DNA of 64,000 bases from Candidatus Synechococcus calcipolaris G9 (GCF_029582805.1 NZ_JAKKUT010000008.1:248001-312000), one strand, 5' to 3'. Positions 42,776 to 52,806 are shown, counted from the stretch's first letter. The notes: generated by a model from the sequence alone, not told the origin. Made by a program: numbers and translations.

Positions 42776-45289
42776 TCAAAGGGATGATAATAGGCCCGCT
42801 TGGGCGGTGAGACTGTTTTGTTCCAGCATGAGGATCACCCGTTCACGGGAAAGGGGACGGGCAAAATAATATCCTTGACCGTAGGTGCAGTTTAGGGCTT
42901 GCAGATTCAGTAATTGCCCTAGGGTTTCGATGCCTTCGGCCACCACCTCTAAACCCATGGACTTCGCCAAGGTAATGATGGTGGGCACAATATTGGCGCG
43001 GGTATCTTCACTATCTAGGTGTTCAATGAAGCAGCGATCGATCTTGAGGGTATCAATGGGAAACTTATGCAAATAGCTCAACGAGGAGTAGCCCGTACCA
43101 AAGTCATCCATATAGAGCTTAATACCCAATTGGCGAATTTCTTGAAGGGCCGCGATCGCAACGTCTGTATTTTCAATCAGGATGCTCTCCGTCACTTCTA
43201 AGCGCAAGCGATGGTTCGGAAAACCTGTTTTTTCAAGGATCACTTGCAGTTTATCTAGGAGATCCGGTTGTTGAAAATGTCGCCCGGTTAAATTCACACT
43301 AATGCTGAGGTGATCACTATGGGGAAAGCTCCCCTTCCATTCCTGCATTTGTAGGCAAGCCTGCTCCATCACCCACCAACTAATGGGCACAATCAATCCC
43401 GTTTCTTCGGCGATCGCCATAAATTCCCCCGGTGCGATAATTCCCCGCTGGGGATGCTGCCACCGCAATAGGGTTTCAAAGCCAACAATGATTTCAGTTT
43501 TTAAGTCAACAATGGGCTGGTAATAAACGCGAAACTCTTTTCGCTCCATAGCACGCCGTAGTTCGGTTTCCAGTTGCATCATGGCTAAGGTTTCCACCCG
43601 CATTGCCGTACTAAATACCTCATAGCGAGATTTACCCAGGGATTTAGCCCGATACATGGCCGTGTCCGCATCTCGAATCAGATCCTCTGGGGTTCGAGTG
43701 TCTGGGTTTTTCAGGGCAATGCCAATACTGGTGGTGGCAAAAACCTCATGGCCATCAATCAAAAAGGGACGAGATAGGGCTTTGAGGATACGCTCTGATA
43801 CTTGGACAGCAAAGTCAGTACTGGAAATATCGTCTAGAAGAATGGCAAACTCATCCCCGCCGAGGCGAGCCACCGTATCTTCACTACGGAGGCAGGTTTG
43901 TAGCCGCTGGGCCATGCCGATGAGGAGTTGATCCCCCGATAAATGCCCTAGGCTATCGTTAATGACCTTAAACCGATCCACGTCCAGGAATAGCACCGCA
44001 AATATATAATTGGGGCGGCGATAGCAGCGATTGAGGGCTTGACCGATCCGATCCATGATCAAAATCCGGTTGGGCAAGCCGGTCATGGCATCATGAAGGG
44101 CATCGTGGAGAATTTGCTCTTGAATGAGGCGATACTCGGTAATATCGGTCATGGAACCCGCCATGCGGTAGGGGATGCCATTTTCATCCCGTAATGCTTG
44201 CCCCCGCGATCTCATCCAGCGGTATCCGCCATCCCGATGCTTGAGGCGAAACTCACATTCAAGGTGGGGGCGTAGTCCTGACAAATGCTCTTCAATTTCG
44301 AGGTTGACGCGGTTTTGATCGTCGGGATGAATCCGCTGGAGCCAATCCTCAGGAACATCAGCCAAGCTACCGGGTTCGTAACCAATCATGGCAGCCCAGC
44401 GGGGAGAATAGTAAATTTTGTCATCGAGCAAATTCCAGTCCCACAGTCCATCATTAGCCCCCCGCGCTGCAATGGCATAACGCTCTTCACTCTCCCGTAG
44501 GGCCTGCTCAATTTTTTTGCGATGAGTAATATCGACAATATAACAGCGCACCAGATCGCTTTCCGGTAAGCAATGAATGGTCTGTTCGTAGATGCGATCG
44601 CCGGCTTCAATTTCCCGAATAAAAAAGCAGCGATTGGGGCTTTGAGTCCACTGCTCTAAGTCTTTTAAGAGGGGGTGAACCGGGTCTCCTTGACTTATCT
44701 CGGGAAATTCCGCCACTGCCGCCGGATTGAGATAGGTTAGTTTACCGCTAGGGTCTAGCTCTAGGATTGGATTTGGACTCAGTTCTGGAAATGAGGATAG
44801 GCGTAACAGTTGGACATCGCTGAGTTTTTTAATATCGGCAACGGACAGCCCGGAAGTTTCAAAGGGTAAACTTTTACTGGCAACGGGGCTACTGGAGAGT
44901 TGGGCTGCCTTGGTGTAGCGGGAAAAGGCGGAGTCCGACAAATTTGAAACCGCATGGTATCGGGCCCGCACATCCCCGGCAAAAATGATCAGATCCCGGT
45001 GTTTGAGAATACAGGAAGTACAGGCCTTACCATTGACCGTCGTTCCATTAACACTGCGTTTACCCTGGAGATCTCCATCAATTAGACGAAAGAAATAGTT
45101 TCCAGATTCTGGATCCAACACCCGCAGCAGCATGGCATGTTGACGAGAGACCATCTGGGAGTGAACCACAATCGTATTACTGGGATGGCGGCCCAGGGAA
45201 TAGGTTCCCGAATCTAAGGAAACGGTGCGCCGTCCCTGTTCATCTTGGATAACCAAGAGATGGCGAATACGTTCTTCAGGGATAGTCAC
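42776..45289 (-). CDS. FHA-PAS-GGDEF-EAL signalling protein
   Basis: The 837-residue protein has no membrane segment. It starts with an FHA domain (about residues 15-105: YSLGRHPSNTIVVHSQMVSR, binding phosphothreonine), then a PAS (about 160-255) and a second PAS (about 265-390). A GGDEF domain (about 395-560) has RLGGDEFAILL and an RxxD site (RSED). An EAL domain (about 575-825) has the signature ETLLRW, with Ala replaced by Thr but the catalytic Glu and the ExLxR spacing kept; DDFGTGYSSLSYL follows. An FHA input suggests control of c-di-GMP by Ser/Thr phosphorylation; a Hanks-type kinase is encoded at 12.5 kb, though a link is inference. Confidence 0.92.
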   Translation of the reverse strand: MTIPEERIRHLLVIQDEQGRRTVSLDSGTYSLGRHPSNTIVVHSQMVSRQHAMLLRVLDPESGNYFFRLIDGDLQGKRSVNGTTVNGKACTSCILKHRDLIIFAGDVRARYHAVSNLSDSAFSRYTKAAQLSSSPVASKSLPFETSGLSVADIKKLSDVQLLRLSSFPELSPNPILELDPSGKLTYLNPAAVAEFPEISQGDPVHPLLKDLEQWTQSPNRCFFIREIEAGDRIYEQTIHCLPESDLVRCYIVDITHRKKIEQALRESEERYAIAARGANDGLWDWNLLDDKIYYSPRWAAMIGYEPGSLADVPEDWLQRIHPDDQNRVNLEIEEHLSGLRPHLECEFRLKHRDGGYRWMRSRGQALRDENGIPYRMAGSMTDITEYRLIQEQILHDALHDAMTGLPNRILIMDRIGQALNRCYRRPNYIFAVLFLDVDRFKVINDSLGHLSGDQLLIGMAQRLQTCLRSEDTVARLGGDEFAILLDDISSTDFAVQVSERILKALSRPFLIDGHEVFATTSIGIALKNPDTRTPEDLIRDADTAMYRAKSLGKSRYEVFSTAMRVETLAMMQLETELRRAMERKEFRVYYQPIVDLKTEIIVGFETLLRWQHPQRGIIAPGEFMAIAEETGLIVPISWWVMEQACLQMQEWKGSFPHSDHLSISVNLTGRHFQQPDLLDKLQVILEKTGFPNHRLRLEVTESILIENTDVAIAALQEIRQLGIKLYMDDFGTGYSSLSYLHKFPIDTLKIDRCFIEHLDSEDTRANIVPTIITLAKSMGLEVVAEGIETLGQLLNLQALNCTYGQGYYFARPLSRERVILMLEQNSLTAQAGLLSSL

Positions 45290-45518
45290 GACGGGCTTTC
45301 ATGGTAAGGGATCACTGCTAGGAAGCAAAGAATAAGAATTTTTAGAGGATGACCATAGAACGATAATAAGAGACGTTAAGTATTACGTAGCAAGCCCATT
45401 GAGCATTAAACCGATGATGGCTGGAAACGCAACTTAGTTTCTCAAGGAATGAATGAATTTTAATTAATTGAAGGTATAATAAATAAGCCCTCACCCTAAT
45501 CATAATCAAATTTTCCCT

Positions 45519-47087
45519 ATGGTCAAAATACCAAGACATTCCCTTGTTGGATATTATTTGGCCCGGCTGCGTCAATGGCTATGGGGGGCGATCGCCCCTA
45601 GGGGGGGGCAAACAGTCCCAGGGATTCTATTCTCCCTAAAGGGTTTAGGTCTTGGGATAATCCTATTTATAACCTTAGGATGGGGCAATGGAAACGCCAT
45701 GGCTGCAACGGCAAAACACTACAGTGAGCTTTCCCTGCCTCCCCTACCGGAGGTGACGATCCCCGATTACTATCGCTACGACTTAGCCAATGGGTTGACA
45801 GTTTACCTGATCGAGGATCATCAATGGCCGATTGTGCGGGGAAGTGTGATTCTGCGGGCTGGTAGCCGCTGGGATCCACCGGATCGGGTGGGTTTGGCAG
45901 ATATTAGTGGGGAGTTACTGCGAAATGGCGGTACTAGGGAGCATCCGGCCCCGGTCTTGGATCAATTACTAGAGGAGCGGGCGGCCACCATTGAGTCGAG
46001 CATTGGTAAAACCCTAGGGCGGGTGAACTTTACCAGTTTGCGGGAAAATGTGCCGGAGGTATTGGACTGGTTTGCAGAGGTGATTCAAACCCCGGCGATC
46101 GCTGAGAATCGATTTGCCCTAGCCCAACAGCGTCGTCAAGGTCTGATTGCCCGGCGCAATGATAACCCGGATGGGATCGCCCAGCGGGAATTTTATAAAC
46201 TCATTTACGGCAGTGACAGTCCCTATGCCCGTAGCCCGGAATACCTAGATATTGCCAATATCACCCTGGAAGATGTGGGTCAATTTTATGATACCTATCT
46301 CCACCCTAGCCGCATGATCCTCGGGATTGTCGGTGATTTCGATCGGGAACAGATGGAGCAGATGATCCAAGATCGCTTTGGTGCCTGGAATCCACCGCTG
46401 CCGCCCCCTTTGCCTCTTCCCGTGATCAATTCTGCTAAAAACGATCCGGGCCTATTTCTCGTCGATCGCCCCAATCTCAGCCAGAGTTATATTTACCTGG
46501 GCCATTTAGGGGGAACCCTGGAGGATCCGGATGTGTTTTCCCTGTATGTCCTCAATGGGGTTCTGAATGGCTTTGGTGGTCGCCTATTTAACCAGGTGCG
46601 ATCGCGGCAAGGGCTGGCCTACAGTGTCTACGCAGCCTGGAATCCTGAATTTGATTACCCCGGTATTTTCTATGGCAAGGGCCAGACCCAATCCAGTTCT
46701 ACCCTAGACCTGATTCAAGCTCTCAAGACTGAGATTAGAGCCCTGCAACAGGAACCCATTTCCGCCCCTGAACTCGCCTACGCCAAGGAATCAATTTTGA
46801 ACTCCTTTGTATTTAACTTTCGTGACAGCGGCCAAGTTCTGGCGCGGTTAATGCGTTATGAGTATTTTGGCTATCCCAGTGATTTTATTTTTCGTTATCA
46901 ACAGGGAGTAAAAGCGACCCAAATTAAAGATGTTCAACAGGTAGCCCGGCAACATTTACACCCCGATGACTTAACGACGTTGATTGTTGGGGAGGGCCGC
47001 ACCCTAAGGGAACTCCTGGAACAGGAATCTATACCCATCACCTCCATTGATGTCACCATTCCCGCCCCCGTTGGTGCAAACTCTTAG
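45519..47087 (+). CDS. M16-family peptidase-like protein lacking the HxxEH zinc site
   Basis: The protein has 522 residues. The N-terminal signal or anchor segment is around residues 28-50. M16 features are clear: YDLANGLTVYLIEDHQWPIV at the domain start and RLFNQVRSRQGLAYSVYAAW in the C-terminal half with the substrate-gripping Arg/Tyr. However, the position where HxxEH should be reads GLADISGELLRNGGT, so the zinc ligands are gone. Such degenerate M16 proteins normally form the non-catalytic partner of an active subunit encoded alongside; here there is no active partner next to it. It is therefore likely a secreted chaperone-like or regulatory subunit. Confidence 0.85.
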   Translation: MVKIPRHSLVGYYLARLRQWLWGAIAPRGGQTVPGILFSLKGLGLGIILFITLGWGNGNAMAATAKHYSELSLPPLPEVTIPDYYRYDLANGLTVYLIEDHQWPIVRGSVILRAGSRWDPPDRVGLADISGELLRNGGTREHPAPVLDQLLEERAATIESSIGKTLGRVNFTSLRENVPEVLDWFAEVIQTPAIAENRFALAQQRRQGLIARRNDNPDGIAQREFYKLIYGSDSPYARSPEYLDIANITLEDVGQFYDTYLHPSRMILGIVGDFDREQMEQMIQDRFGAWNPPLPPPLPLPVINSAKNDPGLFLVDRPNLSQSYIYLGHLGGTLEDPDVFSLYVLNGVLNGFGGRLFNQVRSRQGLAYSVYAAWNPEFDYPGIFYGKGQTQSSSTLDLIQALKTEIRALQQEPISAPELAYAKESILNSFVFNFRDSGQVLARLMRYEYFGYPSDFIFRYQQGVKATQIKDVQQVARQHLHPDDLTTLIVGEGRTLRELLEQESIPITSIDVTIPAPVGANS

Positions 47088-47145
47088 CGCGATGAACGTG
47101 AGAGGATAGAACTAACCTGCCTCAGAGTACTAGGCCAAAATATTA

Positions 47146-47709
47146 CTAGGCCAAAGTAGCCACTTCTGCCTTTAATCGATCGACGCTGGCATTGTCATCT
47201 AAAAACGAGAACAGGTGCTTATAGCGAAGTTTCCCCTCCTTATCAATCAGAAACTGGGCCGGCAGGGGCGCACCCAAGGCTTGACCTGTTTGATAGAGAC
47301 GAAAGGCTTTGCAGGTGGGATCACTGAGTAAGGGCAGTTTGAGATCCAAATCCTGGGCAATGGTCTGACTCTGCACCGGATCCGTACTGGTTACGAGTAA
47401 TACTTCGACTCCTTTCCCTTGAAAGTCTTCATAGGCGGCATTCAGGGCCTGAATGTGGGGGAAACAGAGGGGACAGTATTGATGTTCGGTAAAGATGCGT
47501 GTCAAGGCTAAAATAACCGGCTGTTGCGTCCAAATTGAGGAAAGCCGTAGGGATTTTTGTTCCTGTACCCAAAGTAATTCCACATCCGGCACAAGTTGCC
47601 CGTTACTGAGGGGGTTGGTTGCCGGTATTGGCAGAGTATTTTGCCAAAATCGGTCATTCACTAGGCCAGTGAAATTGGTTGAAGTTAAAAAAGGAAGCCG
47701 CACACTCAT
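47146..47709 (-). CDS. Peroxiredoxin-like/thioredoxin-fold protein (AhpC/TSA-redoxin)
   Basis: The 187-residue protein has a thioredoxin fold. An active-site region reads LTRIFTEHQYCPLCFPHIQAL, a C-P-L-C pair where peroxiredoxin-like and TlpA-like redoxins have their catalytic motif. The later strand-loop AVTSTDP-type stretch and the LPAQFLIDKEGKLRYKHLFS end are typical of AhpC/TSA family members. No signal peptide is obvious. It probably reduces peroxides or disulfides in the cytosol; the substrate is uncertain. Confidence 0.8.
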   Translation of the reverse strand: MSVRLPFLTSTNFTGLVNDRFWQNTLPIPATNPLSNGQLVPDVELLWVQEQKSLRLSSIWTQQPVILALTRIFTEHQYCPLCFPHIQALNAAYEDFQGKGVEVLLVTSTDPVQSQTIAQDLDLKLPLLSDPTCKAFRLYQTGQALGAPLPAQFLIDKEGKLRYKHLFSFLDDNASVDRLKAEVATLA

Positions 47710-47857
47710 TCAGGATGTCCCCAGACAAGATACCTCAACGCGATCGCCCCATATGTCTAAAAATCTATCTAAAAATCTAAATGTCTCAAAAAGGGGCGCA
47801 GGTTTGCCATGATTATAAGCTGAATCTGTCTTCCCCAGAACCCTATGGCTGATCTCT

Positions 47858-48910
47858 ATGGCTAGTCGTGACTATCTCCCTCCCTGGGCCCTGCGCTCTG
47901 GAGTTGTCCATACTGTTTTTACGGCCTTTGGTCAGAAATATTTTCCCTCTGGCCATTGGCAACCGGAGCAGGAGTATATCTTTGAGGGCTTTGAAGGAGT
48001 TCCCCTCTATGGTGAAGGGCGGCGCAACCTGGGCGATCGCGGCACGATGATTGCCACCTACGGCATTACGGGAGATTTAACCAACCAGTGGTTTTTGGAT
48101 CAATTGGCCACTAGGGCAGATGCAGCGGGTTTCAGTGTGATTCGCTTTGATTGGCGGGGCCATGGTCGTTCCGCCGAATTATCCCCCACCCTCACCGCTG
48201 ATGGTCTAAGGGAAGGTCAGGATTTTCTTGCCATTGCCAAGCGGGCGATCGCCCTGGGGTATCCAAGGCCGTTCTGGTGTGTGGGCTATTCTCTGGGGGG
48301 ACAGTTAGCTCTCTGGGGAGCCTGGGCCGGTCAAAATGATCCAGAGGGGGTGATTGGAGGAGCAGCGGTTATTTGCCCTAACTTAGACTCAAACCGCTCC
48401 CTAACCCATTTGGTTCAAACCCCGTGGGGGCGAAGAATTGAGCAGTCCATTAGTCGCCAGTTGCGTCGCCTTGCCCTACAACTACACGGGTATCATCCCC
48501 AGAAATTTGATCTAGGGGCGATTGCACGGGCCACGACCATCGCCGGTTTTGATCGGGAGTTGGTGATTCCCCGTTTGGGATTTGCGACCGTTGCCGACTA
48601 TTACTATGCCAGTAGCCCCTTACGCTTTCTGAGCCAGTTAACCTTACCCACCTATATTCTCTATGCCGCCGATGATCCTCTGTTTGACCCCACCATTATT
48701 GCGATTCTCCAGGCAGTGGCCCAGGAAAATACCCAGATCAAACTGTGTTTAACTCGCCATGGCGGCCATGTGGGCTACTTTAGCTCTCGCCATTGCCAAC
48801 GGATATGGAAAGATGGCGATCGCCATTGGGGCAGTCATCGCTTAGTGGATTGGTTAGTCGCTCAGTCTTGTTCTGGGCAGTCCTGTTCTGGGGAAGCTGC
48901 GGATGGATAG
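47858..48910 (+). CDS. Alpha/beta hydrolase (YheT-like)
   Basis: The 350-residue protein has an alpha/beta hydrolase fold. The nucleophile elbow is GYSLGG (VGYSLGGQLALW), with a Ser in GxSxG. FDWRGHGRS is the post-strand loop of this family, and the catalytic acid and His are consistent with ADDPLFDP and RHGGHVGYF near the end. That HGGHVG pattern and the length fit the YheT/ABHD1-type esterases, often acting on lipids. The C-terminus carries a short QSCSGQSCSG repeat. Cytosolic, no signal peptide. Confidence 0.85.
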   Translation: MASRDYLPPWALRSGVVHTVFTAFGQKYFPSGHWQPEQEYIFEGFEGVPLYGEGRRNLGDRGTMIATYGITGDLTNQWFLDQLATRADAAGFSVIRFDWRGHGRSAELSPTLTADGLREGQDFLAIAKRAIALGYPRPFWCVGYSLGGQLALWGAWAGQNDPEGVIGGAAVICPNLDSNRSLTHLVQTPWGRRIEQSISRQLRRLALQLHGYHPQKFDLGAIARATTIAGFDRELVIPRLGFATVADYYYASSPLRFLSQLTLPTYILYAADDPLFDPTIIAILQAVAQENTQIKLCLTRHGGHVGYFSSRHCQRIWKDGDRHWGSHRLVDWLVAQSCSGQSCSGEAADG

Positions 48911-49021
48911 CGGGTACTCCCTAAGTTGACCGATCCTATCGCCCCGAAGCAAGGTGACTTGGTTTCAACAAGCCCTATCAAACGGGGCAAAAAGTGATTA
49001 AAAACTTCAAAGCCACGATAA

Positions 49022-49468
49022 TCAATGCTCTTCTATTGACTCATCAAAGATCTGAAATTCAGAAAACGGACAGGATTGGGGCAGGATTCTTGGATCAAGG
49101 GGGGTTTCCCGACCGACAAGGTTTAACCCCTTGCCATAGCCAATTTCAATGGCTTCCCTCACATAGGATTTAAGGCTAGGATTTTCCCGGAGATGCCGCT
49201 GAATTTCCTGCCGTTGCTCACGAATGGTGTAGATCCAGCTTTTGGAACGTCCTTCGCTTTGGTAGTGCCATTTCAATAGATGCCCTAACAGAATACCCAG
49301 GCGATTGCGAAGCTCCTGACGTTGTTGTTTTCCCAAGGATTCCAGTTCTTCAATCAAATTTTCATGGTCAAGGTGATCCAATTTCCCTAGGCGTAGGTAC
49401 TTAACTTGCTCCTGAAGCCAGGCATAGAAGTCTGTTTCATAAAGTGAATCTATAGGATTCATGGACAT
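49022..49468 (-). CDS. DUF29 family protein
   Basis: The 148-residue protein starts with the family signature SLYETDFYAWLQEQVKYLR and continues DHENLIEELESLGKQQRQEL, with LGHLLKWHYQ, all typical of the helical DUF29 family abundant in cyanobacteria. Function unknown; members often come in many copies per genome. No neighbour suggests a role. Confidence 0.9.
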   Translation of the reverse strand: MSMNPIDSLYETDFYAWLQEQVKYLRLGKLDHLDHENLIEELESLGKQQRQELRNRLGILLGHLLKWHYQSEGRSKSWIYTIREQRQEIQRHLRENPSLKSYVREAIEIGYGKGLNLVGRETPLDPRILPQSCPFSEFQIFDESIEEH

Positions 49469-49555
49469 TATTTTTGCCCTAGGGTTGGATCTGGGGTCAG
49501 CGCATAGGGGCTGCTTTTTTGATTTTAGGGCTGGCCGATGTGGCTTTGCCAGTCC

Positions 49556-50296
49556 TTAGGGGGCCTTTAATACGCTCTGAAAGAGGGTTTTAACTTGCTC
49601 CCAGGCATCTTTCGCCGCCGCCGGATCGTAGCTCTGCCGCTGATCACAGAAAAAGCCATGATCCGCTGGGTACAGAAAGATATGGTGGCGGACTCCATGC
49701 TTGTGAAGTTCGGATTCAATGGTTTGAATATGCTCTAGGGGAATACTGGCATCCTGATCGCCAAAGAAGGCATAGAGGCTGCCGCGAATTTCTGAGGTAC
49801 GACTGACCGTGGGTAGTCCTCCCCCTGGGGTCATGGTGGCAATTCCCGCGCCATAGAAGGAAGCCGTTGCCTTAATCTCCGGCAGGGTAGCCGCTAAATA
49901 GGCGACATGGCCGCCAAAGCAAAAGCCAATGGTGCCAATCTCTGCATTGATCACTTGGCCAAGGCCCCGCAGGTAAGCGATCGCCGCCTGGGTATCACTG
50001 ATCAGTTCATCGGCAGTGGTTTGATCTTTGTATTGGCGACCTAAGTCAATATCCGCTGGGCCATAGTCTGTCTCAAAGCCTGGGGCCAAGCGTTGGTAGA
50101 GTGCCGGAGCCAGAACAACATAGCCTTCTTGGGCTAATCGCTCGCTGACATCGCGAATGTGATGATTTACACCAAAAATTTCTTGAAAGACAATAATGCC
50201 AGGGTAGGGGCCACCCTCTTTGGGTAGGGCTAGGTAGGCATCTATGAGTAGATCCCCATTCACAATTTGTACCCAACGGGTCTCAATATCAACCAT
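49556..50296 (-). CDS. Dienelactone hydrolase family protein
   Basis: The 246-residue alpha/beta hydrolase has the nucleophile Cys in GFCFGGHVAYLA, and the catalytic Asp and His in GDQDASIPLEH and PADHGFFCD. These are the features of dienelactone hydrolase (carboxymethylenebutenolidase), although cyanobacterial members have no known chloroaromatic pathway. They may act as general esterases/lactonases (inference). A small gene of unknown function precedes it on the same strand, 19 bases upstream. Confidence 0.9.
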   Translation of the reverse strand: MVDIETRWVQIVNGDLLIDAYLALPKEGGPYPGIIVFQEIFGVNHHIRDVSERLAQEGYVVLAPALYQRLAPGFETDYGPADIDLGRQYKDQTTADELISDTQAAIAYLRGLGQVINAEIGTIGFCFGGHVAYLAATLPEIKATASFYGAGIATMTPGGGLPTVSRTSEIRGSLYAFFGDQDASIPLEHIQTIESELHKHGVRHHIFLYPADHGFFCDQRQSYDPAAAKDAWEQVKTLFQSVLKAP

Positions 50297-50315
50297 GAGT
50301 TAGTTCTCCCGACGG

Positions 50316-50495
50316 TTAGGATTCCAGATCAGGAAACGTGCGTTGGACTTCGGCCAATAATTCATCCAGTTCTTCAAGGGCTTGGTTGACATCAATGCGA
50401 AGGGTGCCCAGGTCTGGCTGTTCTAGAAGTTGCAGTAGGCTTTCTCGCTTACTTAAAACAAAGCGCAGGCGATCGCGTAGGGTATCGGGGTTCAT
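50316..50495 (-). CDS. Small conserved-looking protein, 59 residues
   Basis: The start is chosen at the ATG whose complement lies at 50493-50495, giving MNPDTLRDRLRFVLSKRESL at the N-terminus; the frame continues open further upstream but the extension looks unlike a protein. The product is charged, helical and likely a coiled coil (ALEELDELLAEVQRTF). No family was recognised. It sits between the CHASE2 cyclase and the dienelactone hydrolase on the minus strand, so it may be in a transcript with the hydrolase. Confidence 0.6.
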   Translation of the reverse strand: MNPDTLRDRLRFVLSKRESLLQLLEQPDLGTLRIDVNQALEELDELLAEVQRTFPDLES

Positions 50496-50599
50496 TCTCA
50501 CCAAGCTCCAAGGCAAACCTTCTCCACTGTAGTGCCTATTGGAGGTTTGGGAAACTCCTAGGGGTGTTCTAGATAATTTCCCAGGTAGTAAAATAGGCA

Positions 50600-52624
50600 T
50601 TAAAGATGCGGGCTACTGCTGGATTGTACGGCTTCCCCAGATAGTTGTTGGGCGGTTACGGGGATGATCTCTGGCTGGAGACCTTGATTGTTTTGAACCT
50701 GCGGATGCTCTTTCTGGCCGAGGACGCGAAACACCTGGATCCGATGCTCTTTTCCCTTCAATTCCAGGGGACCCCAGGCTTCCACCTCATAGCGATCGCC
50801 CAAATAGTCTAAGGTTTCTTGGGCAATTAAAACCCGACAGGGGGTAGGATGGCGATGTTTATCCACACTTTCTAGGCGTGAGGCGGTATTCACACTATCC
50901 CCAATCACACCGTACTCCATCCGACTTTTACTCCCTAGACTGCCGACAACAATGGGGCCGGTAAAGATGCCCGCCCGCATTCCCACCTGGGGTAAATTCT
51001 GGGCTGCCCAGCCCCGATTCAGTTCCCCTAGGGCCTCTCCCAAGGCCAGGGCGCAGTCTACGGCATTCCGAGCGTCTTCGGCAATTTCCCCTGGGGTTTC
51101 TCGGGGAATGGGCACACCAAACACCGCCATGATGCCATCACCGGTAAATTTATTAATCACACCATGGTAGGACTGGACCACGTCCGCCACTTCTTCCAGG
51201 TAGGCATTGAGCCAGTTAAATAGGCCATCGGGGGTCATGCCCTCGGAAATCGTACTAAACCCTTTTAAGTCCGTAAATAATAGGGTAGCGGTGAGGCCCT
51301 GACCGGGGAGTTTGCCATCCTGAAGCAGTTCATCCCGCCGCTCCCACAGGGCTTCTGCTACTTCCGGAGAGACACTTTGACCGAGAAGCCGCATCACCAT
51401 TTGCTGTTGCCGCTGGGCCTGTTGGGCCGTATAGGTAATCACACTCCCACCGGAAACAATTAAAGCTAGGGCTGGCGGCACAAAGGGAATCCAACCCAGG
51501 GATAAAAAGGCACCATAGGCGATCGCAAATAGCCCCGTTAAACTCACACCCACGGAGATCGCCAGGGCGACGGGATGACGTATCCCCCAAACCAATAGGC
51601 CTCCCACCAAGGCCCACAGGGCAATCCAGGCCCATTCCAGCGGCTCTGACCAAAACCAAATCACCGCCCCTTGATTTTCCCCAGCATCTAAAAACTGTCC
51701 TACCATCTGGGCATGGACAAACACCCCTGGCATACGTTGATCATCCATCAGGCTGGAGCTAAAGGGGGTATAGAAAAAATCCTTACCACTTTCGGCCGTA
51801 TTGCCAATTAAAATCACGCGATCTCGAATGAGGTGAGGATCCACATTGCCCGCTAAAACATCCCCCAGGCTGACCCATTCAATGGCCCGATTATCTCCCC
51901 GATAGTTGAGCATCACCTGATAGCCATTGGTATCAATGCCCACATAACTGCCATCATTGGGCCGTAGGGGGGTAAAAATACTGCTTGTTCCCAACTGCAT
52001 AATGGCGGCATCGCGTTCACTCCCCTGGGGAAAAATGTCCTCATCCTGGAGATACCGCAGGGCTAAACGCAGGGAAAAGGAAAAAAGGGTCTCACCGGTA
52101 TCATCGCTGAGAAATAAAATACTGCGACGAACTGTTCCCCCCGCATCCACCGTGACATCATTGAAGCCAACTTGTTCCGGGGGCAGAACCGTAGGCGGAG
52201 CGATGGTTGGGTGAATTTCATCCCCAATTTTGGTTACCGCAAAGAGGCGATCGGAACTCTGCCAGACCTCATTGAGTTCTGCATGGCCCGGCTCTACCGC
52301 AAAATCCCGATAAATATCGAGACCGATTGCCCGGGGCTGATGACGCAGAAGTTCCCTAAAGAGATCGGCGTAAACCTGATCCGAGAGGGAGAGGGCCTGC
52401 TGCTCTTGAATATCTGCCTCCGTAATCGCCACCACCAATAGACGGGGATCGGGGCCGGAGAAAGGGCGTAATTGAAACAGGCGATCGTAGGCTGCCAATT
52501 CTAAGGGCTGTAGTCCCCCTAAACTGCGAACGCCGCCAATGAGTAGGGTTGCCACGCCACTAGCCAGCAAGACAATACTTAATTCCATCCAGCGGCCTTG
52601 AAGGCGAGAAAGTAGCTTTAGCAT
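50600..52624 (-). CDS. CHASE2-domain adenylate/guanylate cyclase
   Basis: The protein has 674 residues. One membrane helix near residue 15-35 precedes a periplasmic CHASE2 sensory domain (about 45-325). Then come three hydrophobic segments (about 330-400) and a class III cyclase domain (about 435-630). Catalytic motifs are visible: LFTDLKGFSTISEGM (metal-binding Asp), NKFTGDGIMAVFGVP (second Asp), and SRMEYGVIGDSVNTASRLES (transition-state Asn/Arg). It likely makes cAMP in response to an extracytoplasmic signal, as in other cyanobacterial CHASE2 cyclases; nucleotide specificity is inferred. The region upstream contains a dyad and TCTAGA repeats shared with the divergent small gene. Confidence 0.93.
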   Translation of the reverse strand: MLKLLSRLQGRWMELSIVLLASGVATLLIGGVRSLGGLQPLELAAYDRLFQLRPFSGPDPRLLVVAITEADIQEQQALSLSDQVYADLFRELLRHQPRAIGLDIYRDFAVEPGHAELNEVWQSSDRLFAVTKIGDEIHPTIAPPTVLPPEQVGFNDVTVDAGGTVRRSILFLSDDTGETLFSFSLRLALRYLQDEDIFPQGSERDAAIMQLGTSSIFTPLRPNDGSYVGIDTNGYQVMLNYRGDNRAIEWVSLGDVLAGNVDPHLIRDRVILIGNTAESGKDFFYTPFSSSLMDDQRMPGVFVHAQMVGQFLDAGENQGAVIWFWSEPLEWAWIALWALVGGLLVWGIRHPVALAISVGVSLTGLFAIAYGAFLSLGWIPFVPPALALIVSGGSVITYTAQQAQRQQQMVMRLLGQSVSPEVAEALWERRDELLQDGKLPGQGLTATLLFTDLKGFSTISEGMTPDGLFNWLNAYLEEVADVVQSYHGVINKFTGDGIMAVFGVPIPRETPGEIAEDARNAVDCALALGEALGELNRGWAAQNLPQVGMRAGIFTGPIVVGSLGSKSRMEYGVIGDSVNTASRLESVDKHRHPTPCRVLIAQETLDYLGDRYEVEAWGPLELKGKEHRIQVFRVLGQKEHPQVQNNQGLQPEIIPVTAQQLSGEAVQSSSSPHL

Positions 52625-52806
52625 AGGCGTTTGAACCAGCAGAAGAAGGGCCTCTTTATATGAACGCTCAATTACAGCCCAAAACTTGAGTCAGGACTTG
52701 AGCCAAAACGTCAGGTTGAAGTGCTTCTATCCTAGTACGGAACTCCGATCCTAGAATCAAGGGAATGGGGACATGGGGTGGAGAGAGGGCGATCGCCCCC
52801 AGGAAA

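Noticed and set aside
45342..45575. 77-residue minus-strand frame between the FHA protein and the M16 gene
   Set aside because: It overlaps the start of the M16 gene, lacks a ribosome binding site and looks random; the 230-base gap is better read as promoter sequence.
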